Origin: Mesaphorura yosii
Taxonomy: Eukaryota > Arthropoda > Collembola > Poduromorpha > Tullbergiidae
Length of the DNA: 64,000 nucleotides
Assembly: GCA_009869945.1 (NCBI GenBank)
Contig: WIXG01000001.1
Location: 868,001 to 932,000, forward strand
Direction: 5' to 3'
Of the stretch, positions 36,918 to 48,020 are shown piece after piece (position 1 is the first letter of the stretch; every line of letters begins with the position of its first letter). The translations under genes were made by a program, and so were the position numbers. The notes beneath the pieces are model-generated. The model was not told the origin of the DNA. It was given only the letters and a program-made list of their open reading frames with translations, and searched no databases.

Positions 36918-37251
36918 ACTTCAACCAGTTTATAACCCTGAACCACGTCTTATCAGTCTCATGTGTCTGTGCTTTCATTCTTTGTTGTAATTTTGAAATT
37001 AATTCACATTGCTACACTTGACCACAATAAATGGAATCCCTCATGAGTTTGAGAAAGGCCGTAGCAACTGCCCATGTTATTGACGAAACTTTTACGAACT
37101 CTGCCGGCGCGGCGACGCTTTGAATGGAGTCACTACTGTCTTGATCATTGATTAAATATCACGCCGCACGTATGCACGTCAAAGACAAGCACTCATATTA
37201 AAGTGAGGCGTTCTGGAATCTCAAGCTTGTAGAAAGACATTTTAACGCACG

Positions 37252-40200
37252 ATGGACCGGAAGCGGAAGAAGAAGGATGTCAAGGGTCAAGCTGAAGCAG
37301 GAAAGCTTCGGCAGGAGGCGGCTACAGCATTGGCTGTTGGCATAACGGAGTCAAGAGTTGGACCGGACAAGGGAGTACAACCACTGACGCAGATTGCCAT
37401 CTTAAGACAGCAGAGAGCCGAACGAAAGAAAGAACGGGAATTACAACTAAAGCAAGAAGAGCAGCGCCTTACTGAGCTTGCAATTGCGGAAGCGGAATTG
37501 GAAGAGGGGGGAGAAGAGGAGTACGCAGAGAAAGAAGTAGAACCTGAACAAATGAGACCGAGCGTGCAACCAGCCGAGCCAGTGCCGAGTGAAGTCCAAG
37601 TTCAAGGCGTAATTGCGTCTGAATCTGAGGCTGAAGTTGAAGAGACCGAAGCAGATATTCTAGAATTATTGGGAAGTGATGAGGAAGGAGTGGAAGGTTT
37701 TGGGTGGAGTGAATGGCGAGGAGAAGGGGAGTGGGCTGGAGAGGGAGAAGAGAGACCCCTGGAGGAACTCGAAGTAGAGGAGGAAGAAGAAGAAATGTTG
37801 GTCATTTATTTATTATCAGAGCATTGAAACTTCGAATGGTGGCTATGTGTCGTGAATGTTTCAGGGAGGTTGAACTCGAAGCCGAAGAGGAGGTGGGAGA
37901 AGAAGTGGAGGAGCCAACTGGAGAAGCCAAAATCTCCGAGTCTGAGGAGTTCCTGAGCCTGCTGAATCGGGAAGTTCCTGAGGAAGATGAACTGAAGCTA
38001 ATATTCATGGATCGGTCTTCAATTGAAGAAGAACCTGAACAAAGTTAGTTCAAAATGGAGCCCGGCGTTCATGAGCCTGTGAAACTAATCATTTACTCGT
38101 TTCAGCGGTGGCAGACTACCCTGGGGTTGTCGGCCTCGATCTTTCCAAAGAGACACTCGCATTCTTTGAATTAGAAAAGCTTTCTGAACGAGACCCACCG
38201 TACGCGTACATCAGTGTCAAACGGATAAAACTCCATATTTATACTTACCGTGAAAAGTCGGAGTTTTCCGCAATTCAGGAGCTGTTTAAAGTGAGACTAG
38301 CCTATCACTGGGAAGCGCACTGCATGAGAACCAGCCATACGAAGTTTTACTTTTGTTGGTTCTAGAATTATCCTGACCAGACAATGCTGTTGGGGCTTGA
38401 CTTCGGCCAAGCAACTGGACACCCGTACTATTTTTGCACAACTATTGAAGCCAGAAACTTGGTAATAAATCCTCCGAGGAAGAAACGTAAGATTGCAATT
38501 GACGCGAAGCAGAAGGAAGAGGTGATTCACCTTATGTTAATCAGTCATATGCAAAGTGAATGAATCTTATGAGAGATGTCGAATGCTTAGGAAGCATGGG
38601 ACAAACTTTCTTCGATCGTGCCGCGGAAATGGAAGAGTTTGGGAAGCGAAGTCGAGGTTGACGAGCAAATTGTAAAGAACAGCCGACCATTGGTAAATAA
38701 GATTTCCTTCCTAATCTGTTGAGAAATCGAAACTCTTCTTGCAATTACCTTCCAGCTTACCGTATTCGCGTACCGATTCCTCGAACATTTTGGCCGTCCT
38801 GTCGAATTTGCTGACTGGACTGAGGAAAACAATAAGAACGTATACGTCGAATTCCGGTCAATGCCACAGGCTGAGTTTCCGTACATTGAATCGCTTGAAG
38901 TTGACGTTGGAGTTCAAGTAGTTCAGGAAAAAACTACGTCCAGTTCTCAAACCGGATACTCATTCAAGCGGAACAAAATAGTCCAGTACGAGAACCAGTT
39001 TCTGGATCTCGAAAAAGCGCAGGTACTGGTTGACCTGCCTGTTGAGAAAATTACAAAGGTAATTTGTATTTTTGTTCTTGTCTAAAATCTTTCTCAAACT
39101 TTTGTATTACCAACAGAGAACGAAAGCTCTTCAACGTGCCTTGATTCAAAATGAGGCGTTGAATGCCACGCCTTACGACTGCCAGAAACTAAAGGCCTCA
39201 AAGGGCCAAGAGGTCGAGGCCAACGAACCGAATCTGCTTCAAGAGTACCAAGCATACAACCATCTCAAGCATTCAAAGAACCGTTGTGTGACGAAACTAA
39301 GCTTTCATCCGACTCTGGAAGGTGCGGGCCAAATAATTCTAGCAAAAGTTCAGACCAGCAACCATGCATGCTTGACTCGTTGCAGATATCGTCATTACCT
39401 CAATCTGTGAGGACGCCACCTTTGACGCACGCATCGATCTCCACTCAAAAACACTCATGGAGCCCAACTTTGTCCTTTTCTGGAATTTGAGGGAACCTGT
39501 CCACCCGCATCTTATGCTTGATGCACCCAGCGACGTATTTTCATTTCAAGTCAGCCCTACCGATCCACAAATTATTTGCGGCGGCTGTGCCAATGGTCAG
39601 GTCGCCCTCTGGGATTTGGGACGACTTTACAATGAATTGAAAGCGCATATTCAAGACCGAAAGACGCAAAATTCGAAGGATGTTGAGAAGAAAGCTGGAG
39701 GCTTTCTGGAGAAGCTGAAGGACAAAACCGAGAAGTACGAGTGCCCGCTCTTGGCGCCCGTCGCCCTGTCAAACTTGGATCACACTCACAAGAAGGCGGT
39801 TACTTCGATCTGCTGGCTACCGACGCACGTCGAACTTGGGAAGAATGGAACTCTGTACGAGAATACGATCGGAGGGAAAAGTGTGCAGTTCCTTAGCACT
39901 GCGGCGGATGGAACAATATTAGTGTGGGACCTCCGCGCACCAAAAGCTGGACAAGAAGAGTACGAAGTCGATGCGAGCAAAGATATCATCAAAGGCAATC
40001 CGTGGGTGCATCTACAGAATAATTTGTGGAAGTATTCTATAAAGGTAAGTAATCACGGCTCCAAATCCACAAAGATGCATCGATGTATGAACTATAAAGG
40101 AATTATGATTCAGTTTCTTCTCGACGATGGGAGTGGCACAATGTTTGCGTCAATTCTGTCATTGTCGGAGCCAAACAAAGGTAACAACTGATAAGACCCA

Positions 40201-41570
40201 CGTGTCATTCGAGCAGCGTTGAATCGTTTGTGGTACAGGTGAATTGGCTTCAACGGACGCTCGACCATCCTTCGCGCTGAGCACAAGTGAAAACACCAGT
40301 GTCTCATTGCAGTCTAACAAAGGTCTCATTGCTGGGGCCGGATCTTCGGGCGAGGTCAGACCTTCCATTTTGTCAACGTCATCGAAACACTCTGCCACGA
40401 GCGCTGCGAGTGCCGGAGAGCCACGCGAGAGTGTCGAAGGCGAGGAACACAGGCCGAACATTGCGATGACTGTGACAGACGACGGTGAACAAGGTGGAAG
40501 TTTACGGGTTTCGAATGCGCTGACCTCAATTTTTATTGGGACGGAGAACGGGCAGGTGGGATTGGTGGACTGGCTGAAGGATAAAGATGGATCGATTGTT
40601 CAGTCGGCGACTATTACGCGAAGTGAGCCCAATGCACTCTGCCACAAAGTATACGAATATTAAATGATCGTCTGATTTCCTGCAGCCTGTCAAAATATGT
40701 ACCTGGACTTGGCGCATGACGGCTCAATCACTTGCATTGCCAGATCACCGTTTTATAATAGTTTGATTCTTGTCGTTGGTGGAGGTACAATCTCGATATG
40801 GAAAGAAAACTCAGGAGTAAGTTTACAGAAGGAGAATGAACAAATGATAATGAGCCTGACCATGTATTGGAGGATTGTTGTAATCTAGCACCCGCTCGTG
40901 GCCACAGGCGGTAGCGAATATTTTCCATGGGTGGGCTGCTTCTCAAACACGCGACCAGCTGTTTTCTTTATCGGTACCAGAGAAGGCGCCGTCCAAGTGT
41001 GGGATTTAACACAGAAGAGCCACGCTCCTGTTCTAATCCAGCATATTTCTCCCGGAAGAATTACTTCTTGCGCGCTGCCCAAAGTGGGAATTGGAAAGAA
41101 ACCATTTATTGCGTTCGGGGACTCGGTTGGGAATGTTTTCGCAATGATTCTCCCGAGAGTTTACCACAACCCGACCCAGCAAGAGAATCTCATGATGCTG
41201 GAGCTGATGAACAGGGAGGAGAAGAGGCTGACGAGCTGGACGGCCGAAGCGGAAGTATGTGACCCAAAAATCAAGGCGATTCACGCCGCGTGGAAGGAAG
41301 CACGAAAAACAGTAAGACATTTTCCAGCCGTAAAGGTATCAATGCAATGCAGAGAGATACCTCACCTAGTTATAACGATTTTAGAGCACAGAGACCGAAC
41401 AGCTGATGACCGAGTTGAAGTTGGAAGATCGACTGGGAAAGGAGTACGCGCAATTCTTGGAATTTGAAGCCGGGTTAGTCTCCGCACTTAAGAACACTGA
41501 ACCGGCCTTTGAGCAAGACCGAGAGAGAGATGTGGAAGAGGAACTTGAGGAGCTGGTCAAAGAACGATAA
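37252..41570 (+). CDS. DNAI3: Axonemal dynein intermediate chain 3 (WDR63, IC140 orthologue)
   Basis: Thirteen exons (1174 aa): 37252-37796, 37865-38043, 38106-38290, 38366-38521, 38591-38692, 38756-39058, 39117-39321, 39386-40044, 40114-40180, 40239-40622, 40686-40816, 40889-41311, 41385-41570; all phases close. Matches to vertebrate WDR63 include KSLGSEVEVDEQ, FVLFWNLREPVHPHLMLDAP, IICGGCANGQVALWDL, GHKKVIT-like DHTHKKAVTSICWL, ADGTILVWDLR, SPFYNSLILVVGGG and GTREGAVQVWDL (WD40 repeats in the C-terminal two thirds). A coiled coil closes the protein. The first 250 residues are unusually Lys- then Glu-rich compared with the vertebrate protein. Family knowledge: it is an intermediate chain of the I1/f inner-arm dynein. 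CFAP100, 6.5 kb upstream, regulates the same motor. Confidence 0.9.
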
Positions 41571-41606
41571 TGGCCTCGCGCCTCGGCGTAGCAACTAGAT
41601 ATTATT

Positions 41607-41651
41607 TTTATTGCCGATAAAAATAATCTGGCCCTAATTTAGTGCAATAAA
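41607..41651. terminator. Interleaved poly(A) signals, DNAI3 / GNL3
   Basis: AATAAA on the minus strand (41607-41612) for GNL3 and AATAAA on the plus strand (41646-41651) for DNAI3 lie past one another between stop codons only 107 bp apart, so the 3' UTRs overlap. Confidence 0.55.
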
Positions 41652-41677
41652 TGATAACTAACAATTGTATATAATAA

Positions 41678-43799
41678 TTAGAAAGTGAAGTCATCCACCA
41701 TTTTTGCTAACGCCTCCGCCTTCTTGGTTGATTTTTTCTTAGACTTCCGGATCTTTTTGTTGAATTGCTTCTTTGTAGCGACAACGCCAACTGTGCTGGG
41801 TTTCTTTACCAAATGAGGATGCGTATCATTAAATTCTTGCTTCAGCTTCTTCCTTTCCTTGGCATCAAGAACTTCGGTATTCACAGCAAAAGACACCTTC
41901 TTCTTTGCGGTTTTGCTGCGAGAGCCACGCTGTGTGCTCGCTTCATCGTCATCCGATTCCATAACTTCATCATGGTCGGAATCTGACTCGGCGTCATCTT
42001 CCATTTCGATATCTTGACCGGACGTAAAATTGTCAAGTGAAAATTCTTTCGATAAAGACGTAAGAATGGCAGAATCCTGCACTGGATCAGGCACGTAGTT
42101 GAATTCAGGAGTTTCGGTGAAAAACCTTATCGTGCCACTGAAAACAACGAAGTTTATTAATTAATTGTTGTTTCGTCAATAGTATCAAATAATGGGGAAC
42201 AGAAGGACTTACATATGCCAGTCGTGGATGATTTTCTGCTCGGCTGCCGCCACATTTGGCAGCCCACCCTTTTTTATCTGACCGAACTTGGAAGCGACCT
42301 GTGACAAAAATTCGTCAACATTTTGGAATTCCGGTATCCCATACTGGAGCATCAGAGTCGTTCTTGGAACTCGGGCAACAATAGTTTCTATTGATATTCC
42401 ATCTTTTCCTTTGTCTTTGTCAAAGCACACGCCGGGTGAATCGATAAGCCGTAGCTTCGAATCCAAATGAACAACTTGGCAAGCCCTGCAGCAAAAATCA
42501 ATTGAACGTTTTTCTTTTTCCTTCTAAACCTTGCAACTTGTAATACTTGCCTTGTAACTCCTGGTTTGGCACCTACATTACAAGCCTTGGATCTTTTTAA
42601 TGAATTTATCAGTGAACTTTTCCCAACGTTGGGCGTGCCGATTACCCCAACAGTGAGACCGCCAGCAGAATCCCTCGCCCATGCGCCAAGCAACCCCATC
42701 AAATCAGAGACGCCGACACTCTTCTTGGTTTCCATTGCATCTTGATTTGTGACGGTTGCGATCGAACCAAATCTGTCCTTTTGTTTCTGTGTATTTGATT
42801 TGAACGGAAGAACACTGCAACCGACCCTGGAAGATATAAATACAATTGGCTTTCGTGGGTCGCAATCTCGCAAAATTGGGGAATATTTCGATAAGTTGAG
42901 CTCGTACGTTTGTTTTAAATACGCTATCCATTTCTGAAGATTATCCAGCGGCACCAAATCACATTTGTTTAGAACAATCATTAATTTCTTGTCGGTGGAA
43001 TTGCGGACAAGTTCTTCGGCTTCATCGCTACGAGTGCCCAAGGGGTCACGAGAGTCTAGTACTTGTATAATTACATCGGACTCGGCGATAACCTGTTAAA
43101 AACCCAACACCGTTCTTCATTCTGAGCAAAGGTTAGGTTTGGAATTATGTTAAAAGTCAAAGCGAACCTGTTGAAATTCTCGGTAAAAGGCCTTCAGACT
43201 GGAATCACTTTGTCCATTCTTTTTCGCCTTTTGCTGCTGTTGCTCGAATTTCTCAAACTGATATCCGCGTTCTTCAGCCTTCTTCCGCAAGTCTTCAAAA
43301 CTTGTTACAGCTTTCTTCTCCTTCACATCTCCAGCATTTAGCTTAACTGCACTACTCTTTGTGAGCGCAGTTGAGTCCGCCTGAGCTCCTCCTGTAGCTG
43401 CTGCCGCCTTCTGAGCTTCCTTCTTAGCCTTGCGTATCTCACGTACCTCCTCCTTCCTTGCTTCCTTCTGAGCCTTGATTTTATCGCGTAAATCCTTCGC
43501 CTCGGTCAGAATCTGGAGCTTGAATGGACAATCACTGGGCACGGTAATTGTCTTATTCTTCCGGTGCTTGGCTTTTAGTTTAGTCTTTTCAATCTTCTTC
43601 AACTTCTTATTGTGCTCGCGTATTTTCTTTTCAATCTTGTACCGCCTTGCGGCTGGAACCCGCTTCGATTTGCTTTCTGAAAACAGCAACGATAATAATA
43701 TTAATCTGATCAACCACCAGGTGTCCACGAATCCCTTCAAACCACACGGCACACGGGCCATGTAATATGCTCTGACTTACTCAAGAATTTCTTCACCAT
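41678..43799 (-). CDS. GNL3: Nucleostemin / GNL3-type nucleolar GTPase
   Basis: Five exons read leftward: 43781-43799 (19 nt), 43168-43676, 42551-43092, 42213-42485, 41678-42137 (600 aa). A Lys-rich basic N-terminus (KSKSKRVPAARRYKIEKKI) serves nucleolar targeting. It is followed by a circularly permuted G domain: NKCD at about residues 218-221 (G4), GTPNVGKSS near 328 (G1), PGVTR (G2) and DSPGV (G3). This G4-G1-G2-G3 order is the YlqF/YawG family hallmark. The C-terminus is acidic then basic. Family knowledge: GNL3/GNL3L and NS1 act in 60S ribosome assembly and cell proliferation. Whether this is GNL3 or GNL3L in the vertebrate sense cannot be decided here. The intron 42486-42550 has a GC donor. 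Confidence 0.9.
42486..42550 (-). other. GC-AG intron in GNL3
   Basis: On the minus strand the exon ends ACAAG and the intron begins GCAAGTATT and ends TTTGCTGCAG. This junction alone gives the conserved GVTR-ACQVVHLDSKL sequence across the switch region. Confidence 0.75.
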
Positions 43800-44371
43800 A
43801 TTGTCTGGCTCTCGTACTGGATTCCTTTACCTCGTTAGTAGTCTTCTGTTACTCGCGCACGTGTTATCACGCGTGTCGCCAATTAGTTAATTCAATACTG
43901 CTGAAGAATTTCTAACTGAATTTAATGCCGTGTTGTACGTCAGTCTTTTTGTGACTCTGTGCTGCACACACATCAACTATTCAAAAGCCGCACGAGGTTT
44001 GCGAATCTCATTCATAAACGAACCACTCAAATGAGGCTGAATGCAAGGATGAACAGGCAAGAAGGTAAGATGCATTGGAACGTTCATTATTTATCCGTTG
44101 GAACAGGAATATCTATTTTTTAATTTTCAGAACTGATTCTAATTTTTCGAATGCTCTGTGTTATTTTGATAATATTGCATCGTACATAAACTTGATTTCT
44201 TCGATTTCGGTTATTGATTTCAGATTGCTTGGGCATATAAAGGCCACAATGTCCAAATACCGTGATTGGAGCTTTTGCATATTGCACTTGCTACTGATTG
44301 ATTTGGTTAGAGTGCTTGTTTGGTTATTGGTGCAACAGGCATAGAAGTAACTTGCACAATGGCCAAATTCT
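43800..44371. other. Intergenic spacer, GNL3 promoter and 3' flank of the OTC-like gene
   Basis: No coding region supported. An ATTAAA on the minus strand near 44116-44121 may end the OTC-like transcript. Confidence 0.35.
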
Positions 44372-46002
44372 CTATTCCACCCCTTGAAATCTTGGTCTCT
44401 CTACGCTTGGAGTAAAGTTTGAAGTATTCGCAACCATTATAGCCTGTTCGGGATCACAAACATTAATTAAATCAATAATGATTATCAAGCAATTAGCAAT
44501 GCACTTGCACTAAGTAACAAATACCTTGATGATCCACTCGAAATTGGCAATTGCAGTCCACACGAGAGATTGCTTCGAATGAATTAGCTCAGGTGCAATT
44601 TTTGTTGGACTCTTGTACACATCGTGATGAAATAACGTCCAGTCCAAATCGGCTTCTTTCACGTCCTGTTATTCATATTGGAGATTTTTATTAATTTACA
44701 GTCAGCCGAGAACAACGTGATTCGTGAACGACTGTAAAAAGGTCATTCACTCAGCCGACTCAGCTGATTACCTTCACAGTAAGATAAACTTCAGATAAAT
44801 TGTGAAAACACGTCGAAATCGTGTTTGACCGAAAAATTGCATCTGCCATGTTATCACACTGATGAAATTCAGTATTGTACTCTCTGGCGAGCTTCAAGCC
44901 ATTCTCCAGAGTCAATTCAGGCAATTTCTGCACAAAATACGCAAATTCTCATTACGAATAATATCGCAACATATGACTCAATTGCCACTCACTCCATCAC
45001 AAACATATCGAAAGTGAATGCCTAACTTCGGAAGTAGAGTTGCGTACGTATTGAGCAAGGGATTGTTATCTGAAACAAAAAGGGACACGTATAAGCTTTC
45101 GTTATTACATTCCGCAAGCCAGAAGGACGAACCTGGTCCGATGTAAGAGAAAGTTAGCCTTCGAAGAAAACCGTAGTACTCTTGCAGAGAAAGACACTCA
45201 GCCAGGGCTACGCCCAGCGCCGTTTCGTTCGACCGCAGGTTCACAACAGGCACCGTGCTCCCACGAGCAATCTTCTCATAGTCTTCTTGTGTCCACCTTG
45301 GCGCCTCAATGAAAATTATGTCTGCCGCTGCGGAAAGAGATCTGGAATTTCCAAATGTAACGATTGAGTTAATGATCAATCAGAGTTCTCAGATTTCATG
45401 TCAGCGTCTCACCTTCCGAAAAACTCCAAATCTAACAACGGATTAATATCACTGTCATGCAGGCATGTGGCGACAGCACCAACTCTTCGAGTCGCATTGA
45501 GGATCGACAGTTTTGTGATTGGATCTTCGAAGATACAAAAGGCACTTTTCCCCTCACAGATCTGACTCACGCCTTTCTGCATTTAGAAAGGAATTTTAAG
45601 TGTGTAATGCCCTGCAAGGGTGGTACCTGGTAAGCTACTGATTTTGGGGTACTTTTGTCGCTTTCAAGTCCAAGGCCGTCCAGAGCAGAGTCAAGATGTC
45701 ATTTGTGGAGTAAGTGTCGAAACCAAGCAAGTCCCTCCCTTTCAACTCACTGAGAAAGTTTCCAAATTAACTTTCAAACTTCTTTCATTCGCAGTTAATG
45801 TCTTGTTGAAGTACCTGGGAAGTTGGGGCGTCATTGCCGCCGTCAGTTGAGCACTTGCATAGCGAATAGAGGAGGTGCATGAGCAAATTCCACTACGAGC
45901 CCTGAGCCGGGAGTTTTCTCTTAGCGTGTGATGTGCACACATAGCGTTGAACGCTGTGGCAGAATTTATCTTTGTCATCTTCCTCAAATTTTGGAGCATC
46001 AT
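44372..46002 (-). CDS. Ornithine carbamoyltransferase-like protein lacking catalytic residues
   Basis: Eight exons read leftward: 45815-46002, 45653-45749, 45413-45576, 45133-45341, 44993-45069, 44772-44927, 44525-44665, 44372-44443 (367 aa). The first 60 residues are basic, a probable mitochondrial presequence. Homology to animal OTC is clear from end to end: LKGRDLL, ILTLLWTALDLK, GKSAFCIFE, LSLQEYYGFLRRLTFSYIG, DWTLFH and a C-terminal AIMVANTSNFTPSVERP. Yet the carbamoyl-phosphate motif STRTR reads ITKLS (115-119), HPIQ reads ALGV (191-194), the ornithine loop DxxxSMG is missing with about 14 residues deleted, and HCLP reads HHDV (310-313). All eight exons are open and well spliced, so it looks like an expressed pseudoenzyme with unknown binding role. 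An ordinary pseudogene is unlikely. The start at 46002 is chosen because translation from there gives the presequence. Confidence 0.78.
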
Positions 46003-46483
46003 CTTCCCTCCTGAGAAGTATGAATAAAAATCGGCATTAGGAAATATCAGGCATTCATGTGATTTTTGATGACAGGAACAGGTCAACCAGTAAAATGCGC
46101 ATCGCGTGGGTTCTCCTTGTGCCCAATTTCCAGTTAAATCGTTAATTGGATTGCTCAAGGCTGGGTATTCCATTTTCAGTTTGCTACTGTCAAGTGGCCA
46201 ACAACCGAGTGATAAAGTAATTGGTGTTTTCCCATCAAGTAATCAAAATTTAAATACTCAAGTGCTCTTGTACTAGATATTAAAGGCCGAACCAGAGGAC
46301 AACGGGCACTCAATGAAGTACATGATTCGAGTAATTACAGAGGAACAAAGGGTCGAGTGGGTTGTGGCGTGGTACGGTGCCTTCGCATTAAAACACCCTC
46401 GCCACCGAGTCGTAGACCTTCAGTAGTGAATGCTCAGTCACTTGTCACTTCAATACAGTGAGTTGTCAATCAGGAAATTACAA
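46003..46483. promoter_or_regulatory. Divergent promoter region, OTC-like gene / G12 gene
   Basis: 481 bp between outward-facing start codons. Toward the G12 side: a TGATAA GATA-type site (46210-46215), a TATA-like ATTAAAA (46387-46393) and a TTCAGT initiator (46419-46424), about 60 bp before the G12 start. Confidence 0.45.
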
Positions 46484-48020
46484 ATGAAGCTGGCGGTGGG
46501 GCTCCTTTTTGTCACCCTCGTCTCATTGGGAGCCGCTTTACCGCCACATTTCTCTCGCACACGCCCTAAAGCGAGTCTGCGAAATCAACACTCGGCAGCC
46601 TGCTCGTACGTTGCCGAAGATGGAACTCAACCCGCAGCCGTCAATTTGAAACCTCTTCTGGACAAGTACTATGCACTCCTCGATTTTGATGACATGGAAG
46701 ATTTCATCCGAGAAAAATTGGAGTCAGATGACCCGGACAGCCGAAAACTGTTGGAATACTTTTTTAGCGATGGAGCGAAGAGAATTGTCGACTATCTTTG
46801 GGAGGATCCAGAGTTTCCTGCCGTAAGATAACAAATGAAACACACTCTGCATGAAAATTCTGACGAGCTAAAACGAAATTCTGTTATCTGTAGTTAATTA
46901 AATGGGGCTACGATAATGGACTGACAAACATCTACAACGAACTGAAAAAACTGCACGAGATATTTGGCTGGAGACAAATCGGTCTGCAGAATGAGATCCA
47001 GATTCAACATGTTGAGAAAGAAACACACAAAAGACGCCCGCGCTCAATCGGAGACCTCGTCGATGAGTTTGGAGAGTTAATTCCAATGGACCAGATGATC
47101 AATCTAACCCTGGAGCTGCTCGCAATGGGGGACGAGACACTAATTGCGCTGATCACAAGATTGAGTTGCACAGAATTGGGATCGCTGTGGTTCCGCGTGA
47201 AAGAGTTGCATGAAGTGCAAGACTATTTCAGCTTATTACGGGAGGAAGGAGTTTCCATCGATCACTTCATCACTTTCTTAGAATCTATATTTGGATGGAG
47301 AGAATTTCCTCAATATCCCAAAACTCACGTCAAACACGACGCCGCGTACAATCTGGCTGCAGCATGGGAGAGAATTCTTGCAGTGGTTGACGTCGCAGGA
47401 CTGAAGGAATACTGGAGGGAATTCCAGACCTTACATTGCGGACAGAATGCGCTGGACTACGTGCGAGGTCAGGACTTTGGTCAACTGATAACAGATTTCT
47501 ACAAGGAGAAACATTTCATAAATGTACGCAAGAAACGCATTTGAACTGCTGATACTGACCAAAATGCATATGCATTCAACGCGATTCTTACTTGCAATTG
47601 CAGATTATGGACTGGACACAATCGCACGGCCTGGACCACCTTTACGAGTTTATCGCCTCGGTTCATACTGAGCTTAGTATTGCGAAACCGCCTTACCCAA
47701 GACAAGGCGAAGGTGCAGCCCAACAGTGCGCTTCAGAAGAATGGGTCAACATCAGATCCATTCTGAATACACTCATCCCGCAAGAAAAATTAAGCGATAC
47801 GATTTACGAACTGATAAAGCGAGACGAGTCGGTTCAGAAACTGCTAGAATTGCTTGCGGCCAACCAAGTAGACTCTGCCTATCACCACTTCATTAAGCAG
47901 AAACCTTATCAGATTTTTATGCAAAAGCTACGTGATGCTGGCTTCAAAATCGATGATTTCATCACCATTGTTGAAGCGCTAATGGGATGGGACAATCGAC
48001 CAAGACATAACCTTTTATAA
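46484..48020 (+). CDS. Secreted insect-allergen-repeat (G12/nitrile-specifier-like) protein
   Basis: Three exons: 46484-46822, 46894-47523, 47604-48020 (461 aa). A signal peptide (KLAVGLLFVTLVSLGAAL) precedes four all-helical units of roughly 100 residues. Units 2 and 4 end alike (VSIDHFITFLESIFGW and FKIDDFITIVEALMGW), and units 1 and 3 each carry a phase-0 intron at the corresponding place (before LIKW and IMDW). This is the Ins_allergen_rp family (PF06757), which includes cockroach Bla g 1, mosquito G12 and Pieris nitrile-specifier proteins. These are secreted into the midgut, bind lipids and appear after feeding. A gut role is inferred from the family. A dibasic-rich linker (KRRPRS) between units 1 and 2 may be cut. 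Confidence 0.85.

Noticed and set aside
46003-46173. Longer N-terminus for the OTC-like protein from an upstream in-frame ATG
   Set aside because: The added residues include acidic and Cys/His-rich stretches unlike a presequence; starting at 46002 gives a basic mitochondrial leader.
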